Positions 53,492-62,691 of a stretch of DNA of 64,000 bases are shown here, piece by piece (position 1 is the first letter of the stretch; each line of letters starts with the position of its first letter). Made by a program: the position numbers and the translations under genes. The DNA is taken from the NCBI RefSeq assembly GCF_017308975.1, contig NZ_JADWPD010000016.1:1-64000 (forward strand). Direction: 5' to 3'. Below the pieces are notes generated by a model, which saw nothing but the letters and a program-made list of their open reading frames with translations, was not told the DNA's origin and made no database searches. This stretch comes from Amycolatopsis sp. MtRt-6 (lineage in GTDB: Bacteria; Actinomycetota; Actinomycetes; Mycobacteriales; Pseudonocardiaceae).

Positions 53492-55543
53492 TCAGGCGTC
53501 GATGGCTTCGCGGTCGACCCGGTCGGAGGAGGCGACCAGCCAGTTCCGCCGGGGCTCGACCTTCTCGCCCATCAGCAGTTCCAGCGCCGCCTCCGCGGCC
53601 TCGGCGTCGTCCATGGTGATGCGGCGCACCGAGCGCGTCGCCGGGTTCATCGTGGTCTCCCACAGCTCGTCGGCGTCCATCTCGCCGAGACCCTTGAACC
53701 GCGGCACCGGCGTGACGATGTTCTTGCCCGCCCGCTCCAGCTCGGCGAACTTCTGCTCCATCTCCCGCTGGGTGAAGGTGAAGTGCGTCTCCGGGTTGCG
53801 GCCCTTCGTGACGAGCTTGTGCAGCGGCGGCATCGCCGCGTACAGCCGGCCGTCTTCGATCACCGGGCGCATGTACTTCGCGAACAGCGTGATCAGCAGC
53901 GTGCGGATGTGCGAGCCGTCGACATCGGCGTCGGCCATCAGGATCACCCGGCCGTAGCGCATGGTCGACAGGTCGAACGTGCGCCCGGTGCCCGCGCCGA
54001 GCACCTGGACGATCGACGCGATCTCGGCGTTCTTCAGCGTGTCGCCCAGCGATGCCTTCTGGACGTTCAGGATCTTGCCGCGCAGCGGCAGCAGCGCCTG
54101 GTACTCGGACACGCGCGCCATCCGCGCCGACCCCAGCGCGCTGTCGCCCTCGACCAGGAACAGCTCGCTGCGGGAGACGCCGGTGGTGCGGCAGTCGACG
54201 AGCTTCGGCGGCATCGCCGCGCCTTCGAGCGCGGTCTTGCGCCGGGCGGCGTCCTTCTGCTGCTTCTGGGTGAGCCGGACGCGCGAGGCGTCGACGACCT
54301 TCTGCAGCACGACCTTGGCCTCGGACTTGGTCTTGCGATCCTCGGTCCACGCCTTGACGTGCTTGTCGACGATGCCCTGCAGGACCCGGGTGATGCCGGC
54401 GGTGGACAGCTCGTCCTTGGTCTGCGAGGTGAACTGCGGCTCCGGCAGCCGGACGTGGATCACGGCCGTCATGCCCTCGAGGACGTCCTCGATCGTCGGC
54501 ATGTCCTCCTTGGGCTTCAGCAGCCCGCGGGTCTTGGAGATGGCCTCTTGCAAAGCCTTCGTGACCGCGCGGTCGAAGCCGCGGCGGTGCGTGCCGCCGT
54601 GGACGTTGCGGATCGTGTTGGTGAAGCACTCGACCGTGCGCTCGTAGCCGGTGCCCCAGCGCAGCGCCACCTCGACCTCGGCGTGGCGCTCCACATTGGA
54701 CTGCATGACGCCGGCGGCGTCGGCCGCGTTCTCCTTGTACGTGCCTTCGCCGGTGATCAGCAGCGTGCCGCAGACCGGCTTCTCGCCCGACGGCGCCAGG
54801 AAGTCGACCATGTCGGCCAGGCCGTGGGGGAAGTGGAAGGTCTCCTCGTTGATCGTGTCTTCGATCGCGGTGCGCAGCACGTACGTGACGCCCGGGACGA
54901 GGAAGGCGGTGTTGCGCAGCTTGGCCCGCACGCCTTCGACGTCGAGCGCCGCGCCGGACTCGAAGTAGCGCGAGTCGTACCAGTAGCGGATGGAGGTGCC
55001 GCTGCGCTCGCCGCGCTTCATCTTGCCGACGACGTTCAGCCCGGACCGGCGGGTGAACTTCGCCTTCGGGCCGGGCGCGTCGAACGTGCCCGGCACGCCG
55101 TGCTTGAACGACATCTGGTGGACCTTGCCGTCCTGCTTCACCGTGACGTCGAAGCGGTGGGACAGCGCGTTGACCGCCGAAGCGCCGACGCCGTGCAGGC
55201 CGCCGGAGGTCTTGTAGCCGGAGCCGCCGAACTTGCCGCCGGCGTGCAGCCGCGTCAGCACCAGCTCGACGCCGGACAAACCGGACTTGGCGTGGGTGCC
55301 GGTGGGGATGCCGCGGCCGTCGTCGTCGACCTGGACGCTCCCGTCGGCGTGCAGCGTGACGACGATCTTCGTCGCGTGGCCCGCGACACCCTCGTCGGTC
55401 GAGTTGTCCACCACCTCGGAGAAGAGGTGGTTGATGCCGCGGCTGTCGGTGGAGCCGATGTACATCCCGGGGCGTTTGCGGACGGCTTCGAGACCCTCGA
55501 GATGCGTCAGGTCGTCGGCCCCGTACAAGGTCTCGGCAGTCAC
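53492..55543 (-). CDS. parE: DNA topoisomerase IV-type subunit B (ParE-like)
   Basis: A 683-aa ATPase subunit. GHKL ATP-binding motifs VVDNSTDEG, DDDGRGIP and SGGLHGVGASAVNAL lie in the first 130 residues. A transducer follows, then the TOPRIM domain with EGDSALGSA and the metal triad DADVDGSHI. The C-terminal segment ends MGEKVEPRRNWL as in GyrB/ParE. The GTG start is at 55543. It pairs with the downstream A subunit. Confidence 0.92.
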   Translation of the reverse strand: MTAETLYGADDLTHLEGLEAVRKRPGMYIGSTDSRGINHLFSEVVDNSTDEGVAGHATKIVVTLHADGSVQVDDDGRGIPTGTHAKSGLSGVELVLTRLHAGGKFGGSGYKTSGGLHGVGASAVNALSHRFDVTVKQDGKVHQMSFKHGVPGTFDAPGPKAKFTRRSGLNVVGKMKRGERSGTSIRYWYDSRYFESGAALDVEGVRAKLRNTAFLVPGVTYVLRTAIEDTINEETFHFPHGLADMVDFLAPSGEKPVCGTLLITGEGTYKENAADAAGVMQSNVERHAEVEVALRWGTGYERTVECFTNTIRNVHGGTHRRGFDRAVTKALQEAISKTRGLLKPKEDMPTIEDVLEGMTAVIHVRLPEPQFTSQTKDELSTAGITRVLQGIVDKHVKAWTEDRKTKSEAKVVLQKVVDASRVRLTQKQQKDAARRKTALEGAAMPPKLVDCRTTGVSRSELFLVEGDSALGSARMARVSEYQALLPLRGKILNVQKASLGDTLKNAEIASIVQVLGAGTGRTFDLSTMRYGRVILMADADVDGSHIRTLLITLFAKYMRPVIEDGRLYAAMPPLHKLVTKGRNPETHFTFTQREMEQKFAELERAGKNIVTPVPRFKGLGEMDADELWETTMNPATRSVRRITMDDAEAAEAALELLMGEKVEPRRNWLVASSDRVDREAIDA

Positions 55544-55676
55544 AGGGTCGTTCTCCCGGATCGTGGCTCGCGAAAGTGCTGGTGGTGGTGCGGACTCGCC
55601 TGCACCGTAGTGCAGGATATCCGCCCGCCCCGACAGTTTCCGCGCGCTGTCGCTCCCGGAGTGGCGTGCGCCGCCC

Positions 55677-57107
55677 CTAACGGGGGTCGTAGCCCAGGTC
55701 GGGCCACAGGCCCAGCAGGGCTTCGATCTTCCGCGGGACCTGGAAGCTGTTCCGGAAGTTCGGCTTCTCGCCGATCGCGGCGAGGGCCTTGCGGAGGTCG
55801 CCGAAGGCCGGCTTGGCGGCCGACTGCCGGGTCAGGACGTAGCAGTACGTGCGACGGGGGTAGGCGAATTCGTCGATGTGCGCCTGCAGGACGAGACCGG
55901 GGGCCTCGATCCGCGACCCGACGAGGGGCCGGCCCTGCTTCTGGCTGTAGACGGGGATCACGTGCACCCCCGCGCGCAGCGTGCGCGGCGGGTCCTGGCC
56001 CTGGCCGTCGTCGGCCCACAGCAGCTCGACCCGGAACGGCGATTCGCCGTCGTCGCCCGGGTGGGTGTACTCGCGGGCCAGCTCTTCGAGCCGGTATTCG
56101 GCCTCGGCCGACGGCTCGCCGCCTTCGACGAGGCTGACCAGGTACAGCTCGGCCGGGCGCGGCCAGGCCGGGCGGGGCACGTCGGCGGCGTTTTCGCCGG
56201 CTTCGGTGGCTTCCGGCTCGGGTGCCACCGGTTCCGTGGTGGCAGGCGCCGCGGAGGGGTGCTCGGGGGCGGCAGCGGGCACGGCGGGCTGCTCGGTGGC
56301 CGGGGTGTCCGGCTCGGCGGCTGCGGGCGTGCTCGGCTGCGGGGCGGCGGCCGGGGCAGCGGGCGGCGTGGCCGGCCGGACGGGCGAAGGCGCCGGAGCC
56401 GCGGGCCGGACCGGCGAGGGCGGCGGAGTCGTGGCTGCCGGGCGGACCGGGGAAGCGGGCGGGGTCGCCGGGCGCACCGGCGACGGCTGCGGCGTCGCGG
56501 CCGCGGGGCGGACCGGCGTCGCCGGGCGGCTGGTCACCACCGGCCGGACGGGCGTGGGGGCGGGCCGGGTCGCGGCCGGGCGGGCCGTGACCGGCTTGCC
56601 GGCGCCGTACTGCTCCAGCAGCGGCTCCAGGTCACCGGCGGTCAGCGACGGGCCGGCGAGGTCGCACCACTCGAGCCAGGCCTCCTGGGCCTCCTCGACG
56701 GTGTGCCGCTCGTGCGAGAGCGTCACGGCCTCGAACAGCTGCCGCGGGCCGGCGGCGGTGACGTCGGCCGAGCCGACCACGACGAACGACGGGTCGTCCT
56801 CGGCGATCACCAGCTTCGCGTTCAGCCCCCGCAGCGAGTGCACGATCACGCCCGCCTTGACCCAGTGCAGCAGCGCGTGCGGGCTCGTCGCGCCGGACAG
56901 CACGGTGTCCAGGCTGGCGTCCGTGATCAGCGTGTCGCCGGGTTGTAAGGGCAGCAGGGCCGCCGCGCCGGGGCCGACGTGACCGAAGGCGGCCACGAGG
57001 TTCCGGCGCGGGGCGAGCAAGGGGGTGATCGAGGCCCAGATGTCGCGACCGGCGAGTAGTCGTACCGAACGTTCTGCCAAACCCAGCCGAGCGAGCTCCG
57101 CGTCCAT
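55677..57107 (-). CDS. PLD-like domain protein with Pro/Ala repeat linker
   Basis: A 476-aa protein of unknown role. Residues 1-165 resemble a single phospholipase D-like lobe: LNAKLVIAEDDPSFVVVGSADVTAAG matches the HxKx4D-VGSAN pattern, but the first His is Asn. Residues about 173-310 are a Pro/Ala/Thr-rich linker with six PVRP units. The C-terminal domain (about 325-476) has VELLWADDGQG and AYPRRTYCYVLTRQ. There is no signal peptide. It lies upstream of parE on the same strand but about 130 bp away. PLD-like lobes occur in nucleases and restriction systems, so a DNA-linked role is possible but unproven. Confidence 0.6.
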   Translation of the reverse strand: MDAELARLGLAERSVRLLAGRDIWASITPLLAPRRNLVAAFGHVGPGAAALLPLQPGDTLITDASLDTVLSGATSPHALLHWVKAGVIVHSLRGLNAKLVIAEDDPSFVVVGSADVTAAGPRQLFEAVTLSHERHTVEEAQEAWLEWCDLAGPSLTAGDLEPLLEQYGAGKPVTARPAATRPAPTPVRPVVTSRPATPVRPAAATPQPSPVRPATPPASPVRPAATTPPPSPVRPAAPAPSPVRPATPPAAPAAAPQPSTPAAAEPDTPATEQPAVPAAAPEHPSAAPATTEPVAPEPEATEAGENAADVPRPAWPRPAELYLVSLVEGGEPSAEAEYRLEELAREYTHPGDDGESPFRVELLWADDGQGQDPPRTLRAGVHVIPVYSQKQGRPLVGSRIEAPGLVLQAHIDEFAYPRRTYCYVLTRQSAAKPAFGDLRKALAAIGEKPNFRNSFQVPRKIEALLGLWPDLGYDPR

Positions 57108-57162
57108 GCCCCCGACCTTAGCCGGTGCCTCTCGGCGGGTTGTCGGCCGGAATATCTCTTGC

Positions 57163-57191
57163 TTGGAAGTAGTTGAACGCGCATGTAAGAT
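57163..57191 (+). promoter_or_regulatory. Promoter of the flavin monooxygenase operon
   Basis: TTGGAA (57163-57168) and TAAGAT (57186-57191) are separated by 17 bp, a good sigma-70-type promoter. An AGTTGAACG stretch between them could be part of a regulator site, since related operons are often MarR-controlled. Confidence 0.6.
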
Positions 57192-57214
57192 GGGGCTCGC
57201 GAAGGGAGCAGGTC

Positions 57215-58327
57215 ATGCAGTTCGGAATCTTCACGGTGGGCGACGTCACGACCGATCCCACCAACGGCACCGAGCCGACGGAGCACGAGCGGATCAAGGC
57301 GATGGTCCGCATCGCGCTCAAGGCGGAGGAGGTCGGCCTCGACGTCTTCGCGACCGGCGAGCACCACAACCCGCCGTTCGTCCCGTCGTCGCCGACGACG
57401 ATGCTCGGCTACATCGCGGCGCAGACGTCCAAGCTGATCCTGTCGACGTCGACGACGCTGATCACGACGAACGACCCGGTGAAGATCGCCGAGGACTACG
57501 CGATGCTGCAGCACCTCGCCGACGGCCGCGTCGACCTGATGATGGGGCGGGGCAACACGGGGCCGGTGTACCCGTGGTTCGGCCAGGACATCCGCCAGGG
57601 CATCCCGCTGGCCATCGAGAACTACGCGCTGCTGCGGCGGTTGTGGCGCGAGGACGTGGTGGACTGGGAGGGCAAGTTCCGCACCCCGCTGCAGGGCTTC
57701 ACGTCGACGCCCCGGCCGTTGGACGGAGTTCCGCCGTTCGTCTGGCACGGGTCCATCCGCAGCCCGGAGATCGCCGAGCAGGCGGCGTACTACGGCGACG
57801 GCTTCTTCGCCAACCACATCTTCTGGCCGACATCCCACTTCCAGCAGCTGATCGCGTTCTACCGCCAGCGGTTCGAGCACTACGGCCACGGCTCGGCGGA
57901 CCAGGCGATCGTCGGGCTCGGCGGGCAGGCGTTCATCCGGCCGAAGTCCCAGGACGCGTGGAACGAGTTCCGGCCGTACTTCGACAACGCGCCGGTGTAC
58001 GGGCACGGGCCGTCGCTGGAGGAGTTCACCGAGCAGACGCCGTTGACGGTGGGCAGCCCGCAGGAGGTCATCGACAAGACGCTGACGTTCCGCGAGCACT
58101 TCGGCGACTACCAGCGTCAGATGTTCCTGATGGACCACGCGGGGCTGCCGTTGAAGACGGTGCTGGAGCAGCTGGACCTGCTCGGCTCGGAGGTCATTCC
58201 GGTGCTGCGGAAGGAACTGGACGCCCGGCGGCCGGCCCACGTCCCGGAGGCGCCGACGCACGAGTCCCTGAAGGCGGCTTCGGCTTCTTCGGCTACTTCG
58301 GCTTCTTCGGTGGAGGCTGGGGTATGA
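57215..58327 (+). CDS. LLM-class FMN-dependent monooxygenase (CE1758 family)
   Basis: A 370-aa luciferase-like TIM-barrel protein. It opens MQFGIFTVGDVTTDPTNG and has FATGEHHNPPFVPSSP and VDLMMGRGNTGPVYPWFGQD typical of this actinobacterial group, which works with a partner flavin reductase. ATG 57215 has GAAGGGAG about 8 nt upstream. An in-frame ATG 14 codons earlier overlaps the -10 box and is rejected. The extreme C-terminus is a low-complexity Ala/Ser tail. It overlaps the FMN reductase gene by 4 bp. Confidence 0.9.
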   Translation: MQFGIFTVGDVTTDPTNGTEPTEHERIKAMVRIALKAEEVGLDVFATGEHHNPPFVPSSPTTMLGYIAAQTSKLILSTSTTLITTNDPVKIAEDYAMLQHLADGRVDLMMGRGNTGPVYPWFGQDIRQGIPLAIENYALLRRLWREDVVDWEGKFRTPLQGFTSTPRPLDGVPPFVWHGSIRSPEIAEQAAYYGDGFFANHIFWPTSHFQQLIAFYRQRFEHYGHGSADQAIVGLGGQAFIRPKSQDAWNEFRPYFDNAPVYGHGPSLEEFTEQTPLTVGSPQEVIDKTLTFREHFGDYQRQMFLMDHAGLPLKTVLEQLDLLGSEVIPVLRKELDARRPAHVPEAPTHESLKAASASSATSASSVEAGV

Positions 58328-58911
58328 AGCTCGCAGTGGTGACGGCGGGGCTGTCGGTGCCCTCGTCGACCCGCCTGCTGGCGGACCGCCTGGCCGCGGC
58401 AACGGTTGCCGCGGCCGGGTCCCCGGTGTCGGTTTCCGTGGTGGAGCTGCGGGACATCGCCCTGGACATCACGAAGAACCTGCTGACAGGCTTCCCGAGC
58501 CCGGCGCTGCGCACGGCGATCGAGACGGTGACGGGCGCGGACGCGGTGATCGCGGTGACGCCGGTGTTCACGGCCGGGTACAGCGGGCTGTTCAAGTCGT
58601 TCTTCGACGTGCTGGACACGGATTCCCTGGTGGGCAAGCCGGTTCTGCTCGCGGCCACCGGTGGGACGGAACGGCATTCGCTGGTGGTGGACTACCAGCT
58701 GCGGCCGTTGTTCGGGTACTTGAAGGCGGATCCGGTGGCGACGGGCGTGTACGCGGCTTCGTCCGACTGGGGCAGTGGGGAGGCTTCGGGGGCGTTGCAG
58801 CGGCGGATCGAGAAGGCGGGGGCCGAGCTGGCTTCGGCGGCTGAGGGGCGGGGTGCGGTGTCGAAGGAGCCGGAGTTCGTTCCGTTCGAGCAGTTGCTGG
58901 CGGCTGATTGA
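58324..58911 (+). CDS. NAD(P)H-dependent FMN reductase (CE1759 family)
   Basis: A 195-aa flavodoxin-fold reductase. The N-terminal loop AGLSVPSSTRLLAD binds FMN phosphate, and VIAVTPVFTAGYSGLFKSFFD and LLAATGGTERHSL complete the site. It supplies reduced flavin to the preceding LLM monooxygenase, with which it is translationally coupled (ATGA). The oxidised substrate is not known. Confidence 0.92.
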   Translation: MKLAVVTAGLSVPSSTRLLADRLAAATVAAAGSPVSVSVVELRDIALDITKNLLTGFPSPALRTAIETVTGADAVIAVTPVFTAGYSGLFKSFFDVLDTDSLVGKPVLLAATGGTERHSLVVDYQLRPLFGYLKADPVATGVYAASSDWGSGEASGALQRRIEKAGAELASAAEGRGAVSKEPEFVPFEQLLAAD

Positions 58912-58913
58912 GG

Positions 58914-59166
58914 CTGCTCGGGGAGTGGCTGCTCGGGGAGGGGTGGGCCGGGCAGTCGCGGCCGAGGTGAATAGCGGGCCTGGGTGAGTGGCTGCCCGGG
59001 GTGGCGGGCCGGGTGAGTGGCTGCCGGGGTGGCGGCGAGGTGAGTGGCTGCTCGGGGAGTGGCGGGCTGAGGTGAGTGGCGGACCGGGGAGTGACGGGCC
59101 GGGGTGAGTGGGTTGCCTGGGAAGTGGCGGCCCGGGGAGTGGCGGCCGGGTGAGTTGGCGGCTGGC
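58914..59166. repeat. Degenerate tandem repeat downstream of the FMN reductase
   Basis: A 250-bp G-rich stretch built from variants of GTGAGTGGCTGCCCGGGG and GAGTGGCGGGCC. GTGAGTGGCTGC recurs at 58984, 59013 and 59040, with GTGAGTGG at 59072 and 59104. Spacings are about 27-32 bp. It fills the 346-bp gap before the convergent HNH gene. Minus-strand reading gives only a Pro/His/Arg-rich repeat, so I judge it non-coding. Confidence 0.65.
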
Positions 59167-59257
59167 GGGCTGAAGCGAAACTTCTCGGAAACTGCTTCGC
59201 CGGCCTGAGCGCGTGGGTGTGGGCCCGTAGCCGTTGGGCTGCGGGCCTTTCCCGTGT

Positions 59258-60487
59258 TCAGGCTGCGAATGGGAGTGGTTCGTGGAGGTTGTTGCGCCTG
59301 GGTTTTCGGCGCCGGTCGATGAACACCGGTGGCAGGAACTCCGGCAGGCCGTCGGGGGCGATGCGGACTTCCCAGCCGGATCGGTGCAGGAGCCGGTGGT
59401 GGTGGGCGCACATCAGCACCAGGTTGGTGAGATCTGTGGGGCCGCCGTCTGCCCAGTGGCGGATGTGGTGACCTTGACAGTGCCGGGGTGGACGATGACA
59501 GCCCGGGAACGCGCACCCCCGGTCCCGGAGGAACAGGGCGCGGCGCAGTCCGGCGGAAATCAGGCGGCGGAGGCGGCCGAGGTTCAGCGGTTCGCTCTTG
59601 TCTCCCAGCACCGCGGGGATGATCATGGCGTCGCAGGCGTGCACCCGGGCTTCGGCCGCGGTCATGGTGCCGGTGTCGCCGAGGGTGGCCTTGCCGAGGC
59701 CGGATTTCAGGTCGTTCAGGGAGACCGCGACCATGACGTGGGCTCGTTCCCCGGCCTGCATCGGCAACTCCGGAGAATTCAGAGCCAGGTCGACGGCGTC
59801 GGAGAAAGCATCCCCGTAACGCTGCGGGGTGGTGCGGAAGTCGGGGCAGTCATCGCCGGTACGACGCTCGGCCAAAGCATCCAGCAATGCGTGGGCGCGG
59901 GTGCCGGTCTCATCATCGAACCGGCCACTCAGCTCCCAGATCCCGGTTCTTTTGCGGCGCAGGAACAGTTCCCGGGTGGGAACCACGGGTTCGGTGTCGT
60001 CGGGCTCCTGACCATCGGGAACCAGGTGGGCGAGGATGCGGGCACCGAGGGCAGCGACCTGCTTGTGCCCGGCCTCTTCGGCGAATGCCACCAGGTTGGT
60101 CTCGGCACTCGCGCAATGCTCGGGCGGAACCTGGGCGAGTACAGAGGTGATCACGTCGATCATCGGGTTGCTCAACCGTCCCGCCCGAGCGGCAGCGCCA
60201 GTGGCGGGCGCGAGTGCGGGGATGGGGCTGCCGTCGAGGTTGCGGCCGGGATTGAGCAGGCGGGCGCGTTTGATCAGCCGTTCCGCGGCCGGCTTCGGCT
60301 CATCGGCGAGGTGCTCCATAAGCCGGGCGGCGGAGCGGTAGCCGAACAGCTCCATCACCCCGCGCTGTTCGATTTCCACCAGCACCGCACCAAGTTCGGC
60401 CTCAGCAGACCGCATGCGCGCGACCAACTCGCCGATGCGGTCGGCAAGAGCCACCGCCTCGGAGGAGAGAGCCGCATCGCTGGTCAT
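59258..60487 (-). CDS. DUF222 and HNH endonuclease domain protein
   Basis: A 409-aa protein of the actinobacterial DUF222/HNH (13E12 repeat) family. DUF222 occupies about residues 10-300. The C-terminal HNH motif reads CAFPGCHRPPRHCQGHHIRHWADGG, then LTNLVLMCAHHHRLLH, with two Cys-containing metal pairs and the catalytic His pair intact. Members are often multi-copy and linked to mobile DNA, but no integrase or flanking repeat is seen here apart from the nearby tandem repeat. Function uncertain, probably DNA cleavage. Confidence 0.9.
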   Translation of the reverse strand: MTSDAALSSEAVALADRIGELVARMRSAEAELGAVLVEIEQRGVMELFGYRSAARLMEHLADEPKPAAERLIKRARLLNPGRNLDGSPIPALAPATGAAARAGRLSNPMIDVITSVLAQVPPEHCASAETNLVAFAEEAGHKQVAALGARILAHLVPDGQEPDDTEPVVPTRELFLRRKRTGIWELSGRFDDETGTRAHALLDALAERRTGDDCPDFRTTPQRYGDAFSDAVDLALNSPELPMQAGERAHVMVAVSLNDLKSGLGKATLGDTGTMTAAEARVHACDAMIIPAVLGDKSEPLNLGRLRRLISAGLRRALFLRDRGCAFPGCHRPPRHCQGHHIRHWADGGPTDLTNLVLMCAHHHRLLHRSGWEVRIAPDGLPEFLPPVFIDRRRKPRRNNLHEPLPFAA

Positions 60488-60538
60488 ACCTCCAAACTAC
60501 CGGCCATCAAACAAAAGTCATCACTCGATCAGGTGGGA

Positions 60539-61135
60539 TCAACGGTAGTGGATCCGATACCGAAGATGCGTAACCCCTTGCCCGACAACGACTTCCGCTT
60601 GCTCCAACTCGGCCTTGCCGGCACCGAGGTCGCCGAAGTACCGCACCCCTTCGCCGAGCAACACCGGGACCAGGTCGATCCGCAGCTCGTCGAGCAGTCC
60701 GAGGTTCAAGCACTGCTGGGCGATCGACGGCCCGGAAACGCCCACCGTTCCGTCTCCGGCCGCCTTCGCCTGCTCGATCGCGCTGGCGACGTCCGCGCAG
60801 AACCTGAAGGGCGCCAAGTGGTCCGCGGGCCAGTCCGCCGGTGGCGGGTGGTGTGTCACGACGAACGCCGCGCCGCCGCCCGGGGGTCGGCCGCCCCAGC
60901 CTTGGGTGTACTCGAACACGCGGCGGCCGCACACCAATGCGCTGTGGCGCGCCGATTCCAGGAACGCGCTCAGGTACGCCGCGCTGGCCGGCGCGACGTG
61001 GAACGTCATCGGGTAGCCGACCATCGGCACCTCGACTTCTCCGGCCTGGTACCAGTCGAAAAGCGGTCCGACGCTGTCGTCGGGGCGCGCCACGAACCCG
61101 TCCAGCGACATGCAGAAGCTCGCGACCACCGGCAT
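60539..61135 (-). CDS. Dihydrofolate reductase (RibD C-terminal) family protein
   Basis: A 198-aa protein with MPVVASFCMSLDGFVA and CGRRVFEYTQGWGG, and the conserved GVSGPSIAQQCLNLGLLDELRIDLVPVLLGEGVRYF block of the RibD-C/DHFR-like reductase family. It probably is an NADPH-dependent reductase of unknown substrate, not the true folate enzyme. ATG 61135 is favoured because AGGAG lies about 9 nt upstream, while the in-frame TTG at 61144 touches it. A TCAACCGTTGA palindrome lies upstream. Confidence 0.85.
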   Translation of the reverse strand: MPVVASFCMSLDGFVARPDDSVGPLFDWYQAGEVEVPMVGYPMTFHVAPASAAYLSAFLESARHSALVCGRRVFEYTQGWGGRPPGGGAAFVVTHHPPPADWPADHLAPFRFCADVASAIEQAKAAGDGTVGVSGPSIAQQCLNLGLLDELRIDLVPVLLGEGVRYFGDLGAGKAELEQAEVVVGQGVTHLRYRIHYR

Positions 61136-61156
61136 CGTTGTCAACTCCTCTGTTTA

Positions 61157-61167
61157 TCAACCGTTGA
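61157..61167. promoter_or_regulatory. Palindrome upstream of the DHFR-like gene
   Basis: TCAACCGTTGA is a perfect inverted repeat around one base, inside an AT-rich segment about 25 bp from the DHFR-like gene start. TTGAGTTGAA follows. The site resembles ArsR-type operators, but no ArsR gene is nearby in the window. Confidence 0.35.
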
Positions 61168-61269
61168 GTTGAATATAGGCCGCTTGTCAAGAACATGCCG
61201 AAAGTAGGGGGTGGTGCGCGCCGTCCGGCAGCAGTCACCCGGTGGGTCCGCCGCCTACTTTTCCCTGCC

Positions 61270-62691
61270 ATGACCAGGCTCCTCCTCGTACTGGCACTCC
61301 TGCTGATCACGACCGCACCCCCGGCGTCAGCAGCCCAGTACGACATCGACGGCTACGTCCGCGCCCACCTCGACCACACCGGCCTCCCCGGCGCCGTCGT
61401 CGCGATCACCCACGGCAACGAAGTCGTCCGGGTCGCCGGCTACGGCCGTGATGCTGCAGGCACGCCCCTCACCGCCCGAACCCGGCTGCCGATCGCGTCG
61501 CTGAGCAAGTCCATGACCGCCTTCGCGGTCCTGCAACTGACCGAAGCCGGCCGGATCACGCTGGACGACCCGGTGACCGACTACCTCCCCGGCTTCCGGC
61601 TCGCCGACCCGCGCGGTGCCAGGATCACCGTCCGGATGCTGCTCGACCAGACCTCCGGCATGGCCGACGAAGCCTTTCCCGACCTGACCCTGTCACAGCC
61701 GCGCACCCTCGCCGAGGCCGTCACGCGGCTGAAGGACGCGCCGCTCGCCGACGAGCCGGGTGCCCGGTTCCACTACCACAACCCGAACTACCAGGTCGCC
61801 GCGCGGATCGTCGAGGTCGTTGCCGGGCAGCCGTTCGCGGACTACCTGGCCGGGCACGTCTTCCGGCCGCTGGGCATGTCCCACAGCACCTCCGTCGACG
61901 CGCCGCCGGCCGGGATCGAGGGGTACGTGCGGGCCTTCGGGATCGAGGTTCCGGTGTCCGAACCGGACTGGTTCACCGGCGGCAGCCACGGCGTGCTCAG
62001 CACCGCCGAGGACCTGGCGAAGTGGCTGCGAGCCCAGCAGGACGGCGGTGGCGTGCTGACCCCCGAAGGAGCCCGATCCGCGCACACGCCCGCGCCCGGA
62101 CGCGGCTACGCGCTGGGCTGGCGCGTCCGCGACGGGAAGGCGTCCCACACCGGCGACTGGTTCTCCCACACCGCGGCGCAGGTGCTGCTGCCCGGTGGGT
62201 ACGGCGTCGCCGTGCTCGCGAACACCGGGATGGCGCTGGACAACGAGGCCGAGCTGCTGGCCGAGGGCCTCGCGAGCCTGCTGGAGGGCGGTGCTCCGGA
62301 ACCGGCCCTGCCCGCCGGGGTGGTCGCCGATCGGGTGCTCGGCGCGCTGGCGCTGGTCGCGGTGGGCCTGGCGGTGCTCGGCGTGCGCCGGGCCCGGCAG
62401 CGGCACTGGTGGCGGATCGTGCCGCCGTTGCTGCCGCTTTTGCCGCTCGCCTTCCTGCCGCAACTGCTCGGATGGGTATTCGCCGGACGGCGGGGTACCT
62501 ACGCCCAGGTGCTCCACGTCTGGCCGGGGCTCGTGGTCGCGCTCGGCGTGACCGCGCTGGCCGGCCTGACCGTGGCCGCGGCCAGGGCACGGGTCCTCGT
62601 GAGTGGCACGCGAGGCCGCGACCAGGAACAATCGGACAAGACGACGGGAGACACCGAGTGGGCATCGGCAAGCAGACGAAGCGGATCCTGA
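61270..62691 (+). CDS. Secreted serine hydrolase (beta-lactamase/class C PBP family) with membrane C-terminus
   Basis: A 473-aa protein. Signal peptide (residues 1-21), serine hydrolase domain (about 25-350) with S77-L-S-K80 as the SxxK nucleophile motif, HYHNPNY as the YxN motif and GDWFSHTA as the third box, then four hydrophobic segments (about 355-450) anchoring the C-terminus. It is a typical actinobacterial D-aminopeptidase/esterase-like penicillin-binding-fold protein. ATG 61270 follows a TACTTT -10-like box (61256-61261) by 8 nt, so it may be leaderless. Its last 34 bp overlap the next gene. Confidence 0.88.
   Translation: MTRLLLVLALLLITTAPPASAAQYDIDGYVRAHLDHTGLPGAVVAITHGNEVVRVAGYGRDAAGTPLTARTRLPIASLSKSMTAFAVLQLTEAGRITLDDPVTDYLPGFRLADPRGARITVRMLLDQTSGMADEAFPDLTLSQPRTLAEAVTRLKDAPLADEPGARFHYHNPNYQVAARIVEVVAGQPFADYLAGHVFRPLGMSHSTSVDAPPAGIEGYVRAFGIEVPVSEPDWFTGGSHGVLSTAEDLAKWLRAQQDGGGVLTPEGARSAHTPAPGRGYALGWRVRDGKASHTGDWFSHTAAQVLLPGGYGVAVLANTGMALDNEAELLAEGLASLLEGGAPEPALPAGVVADRVLGALALVAVGLAVLGVRRARQRHWWRIVPPLLPLLPLAFLPQLLGWVFAGRRGTYAQVLHVWPGLVVALGVTALAGLTVAAARARVLVSGTRGRDQEQSDKTTGDTEWASASRRSGS

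Noticed and set aside
58692..59516. Minus-strand Pro/His-rich protein in the tandem repeat
   Set aside because: It overlaps the FMN reductase and the HNH gene and reads only the degenerate repeat.
59258..60487. The DUF222-HNH gene as part of an integrated mobile element
   Set aside because: No integrase, transposase, target duplication or attachment repeat was found on either side. It is kept as a stand-alone gene.
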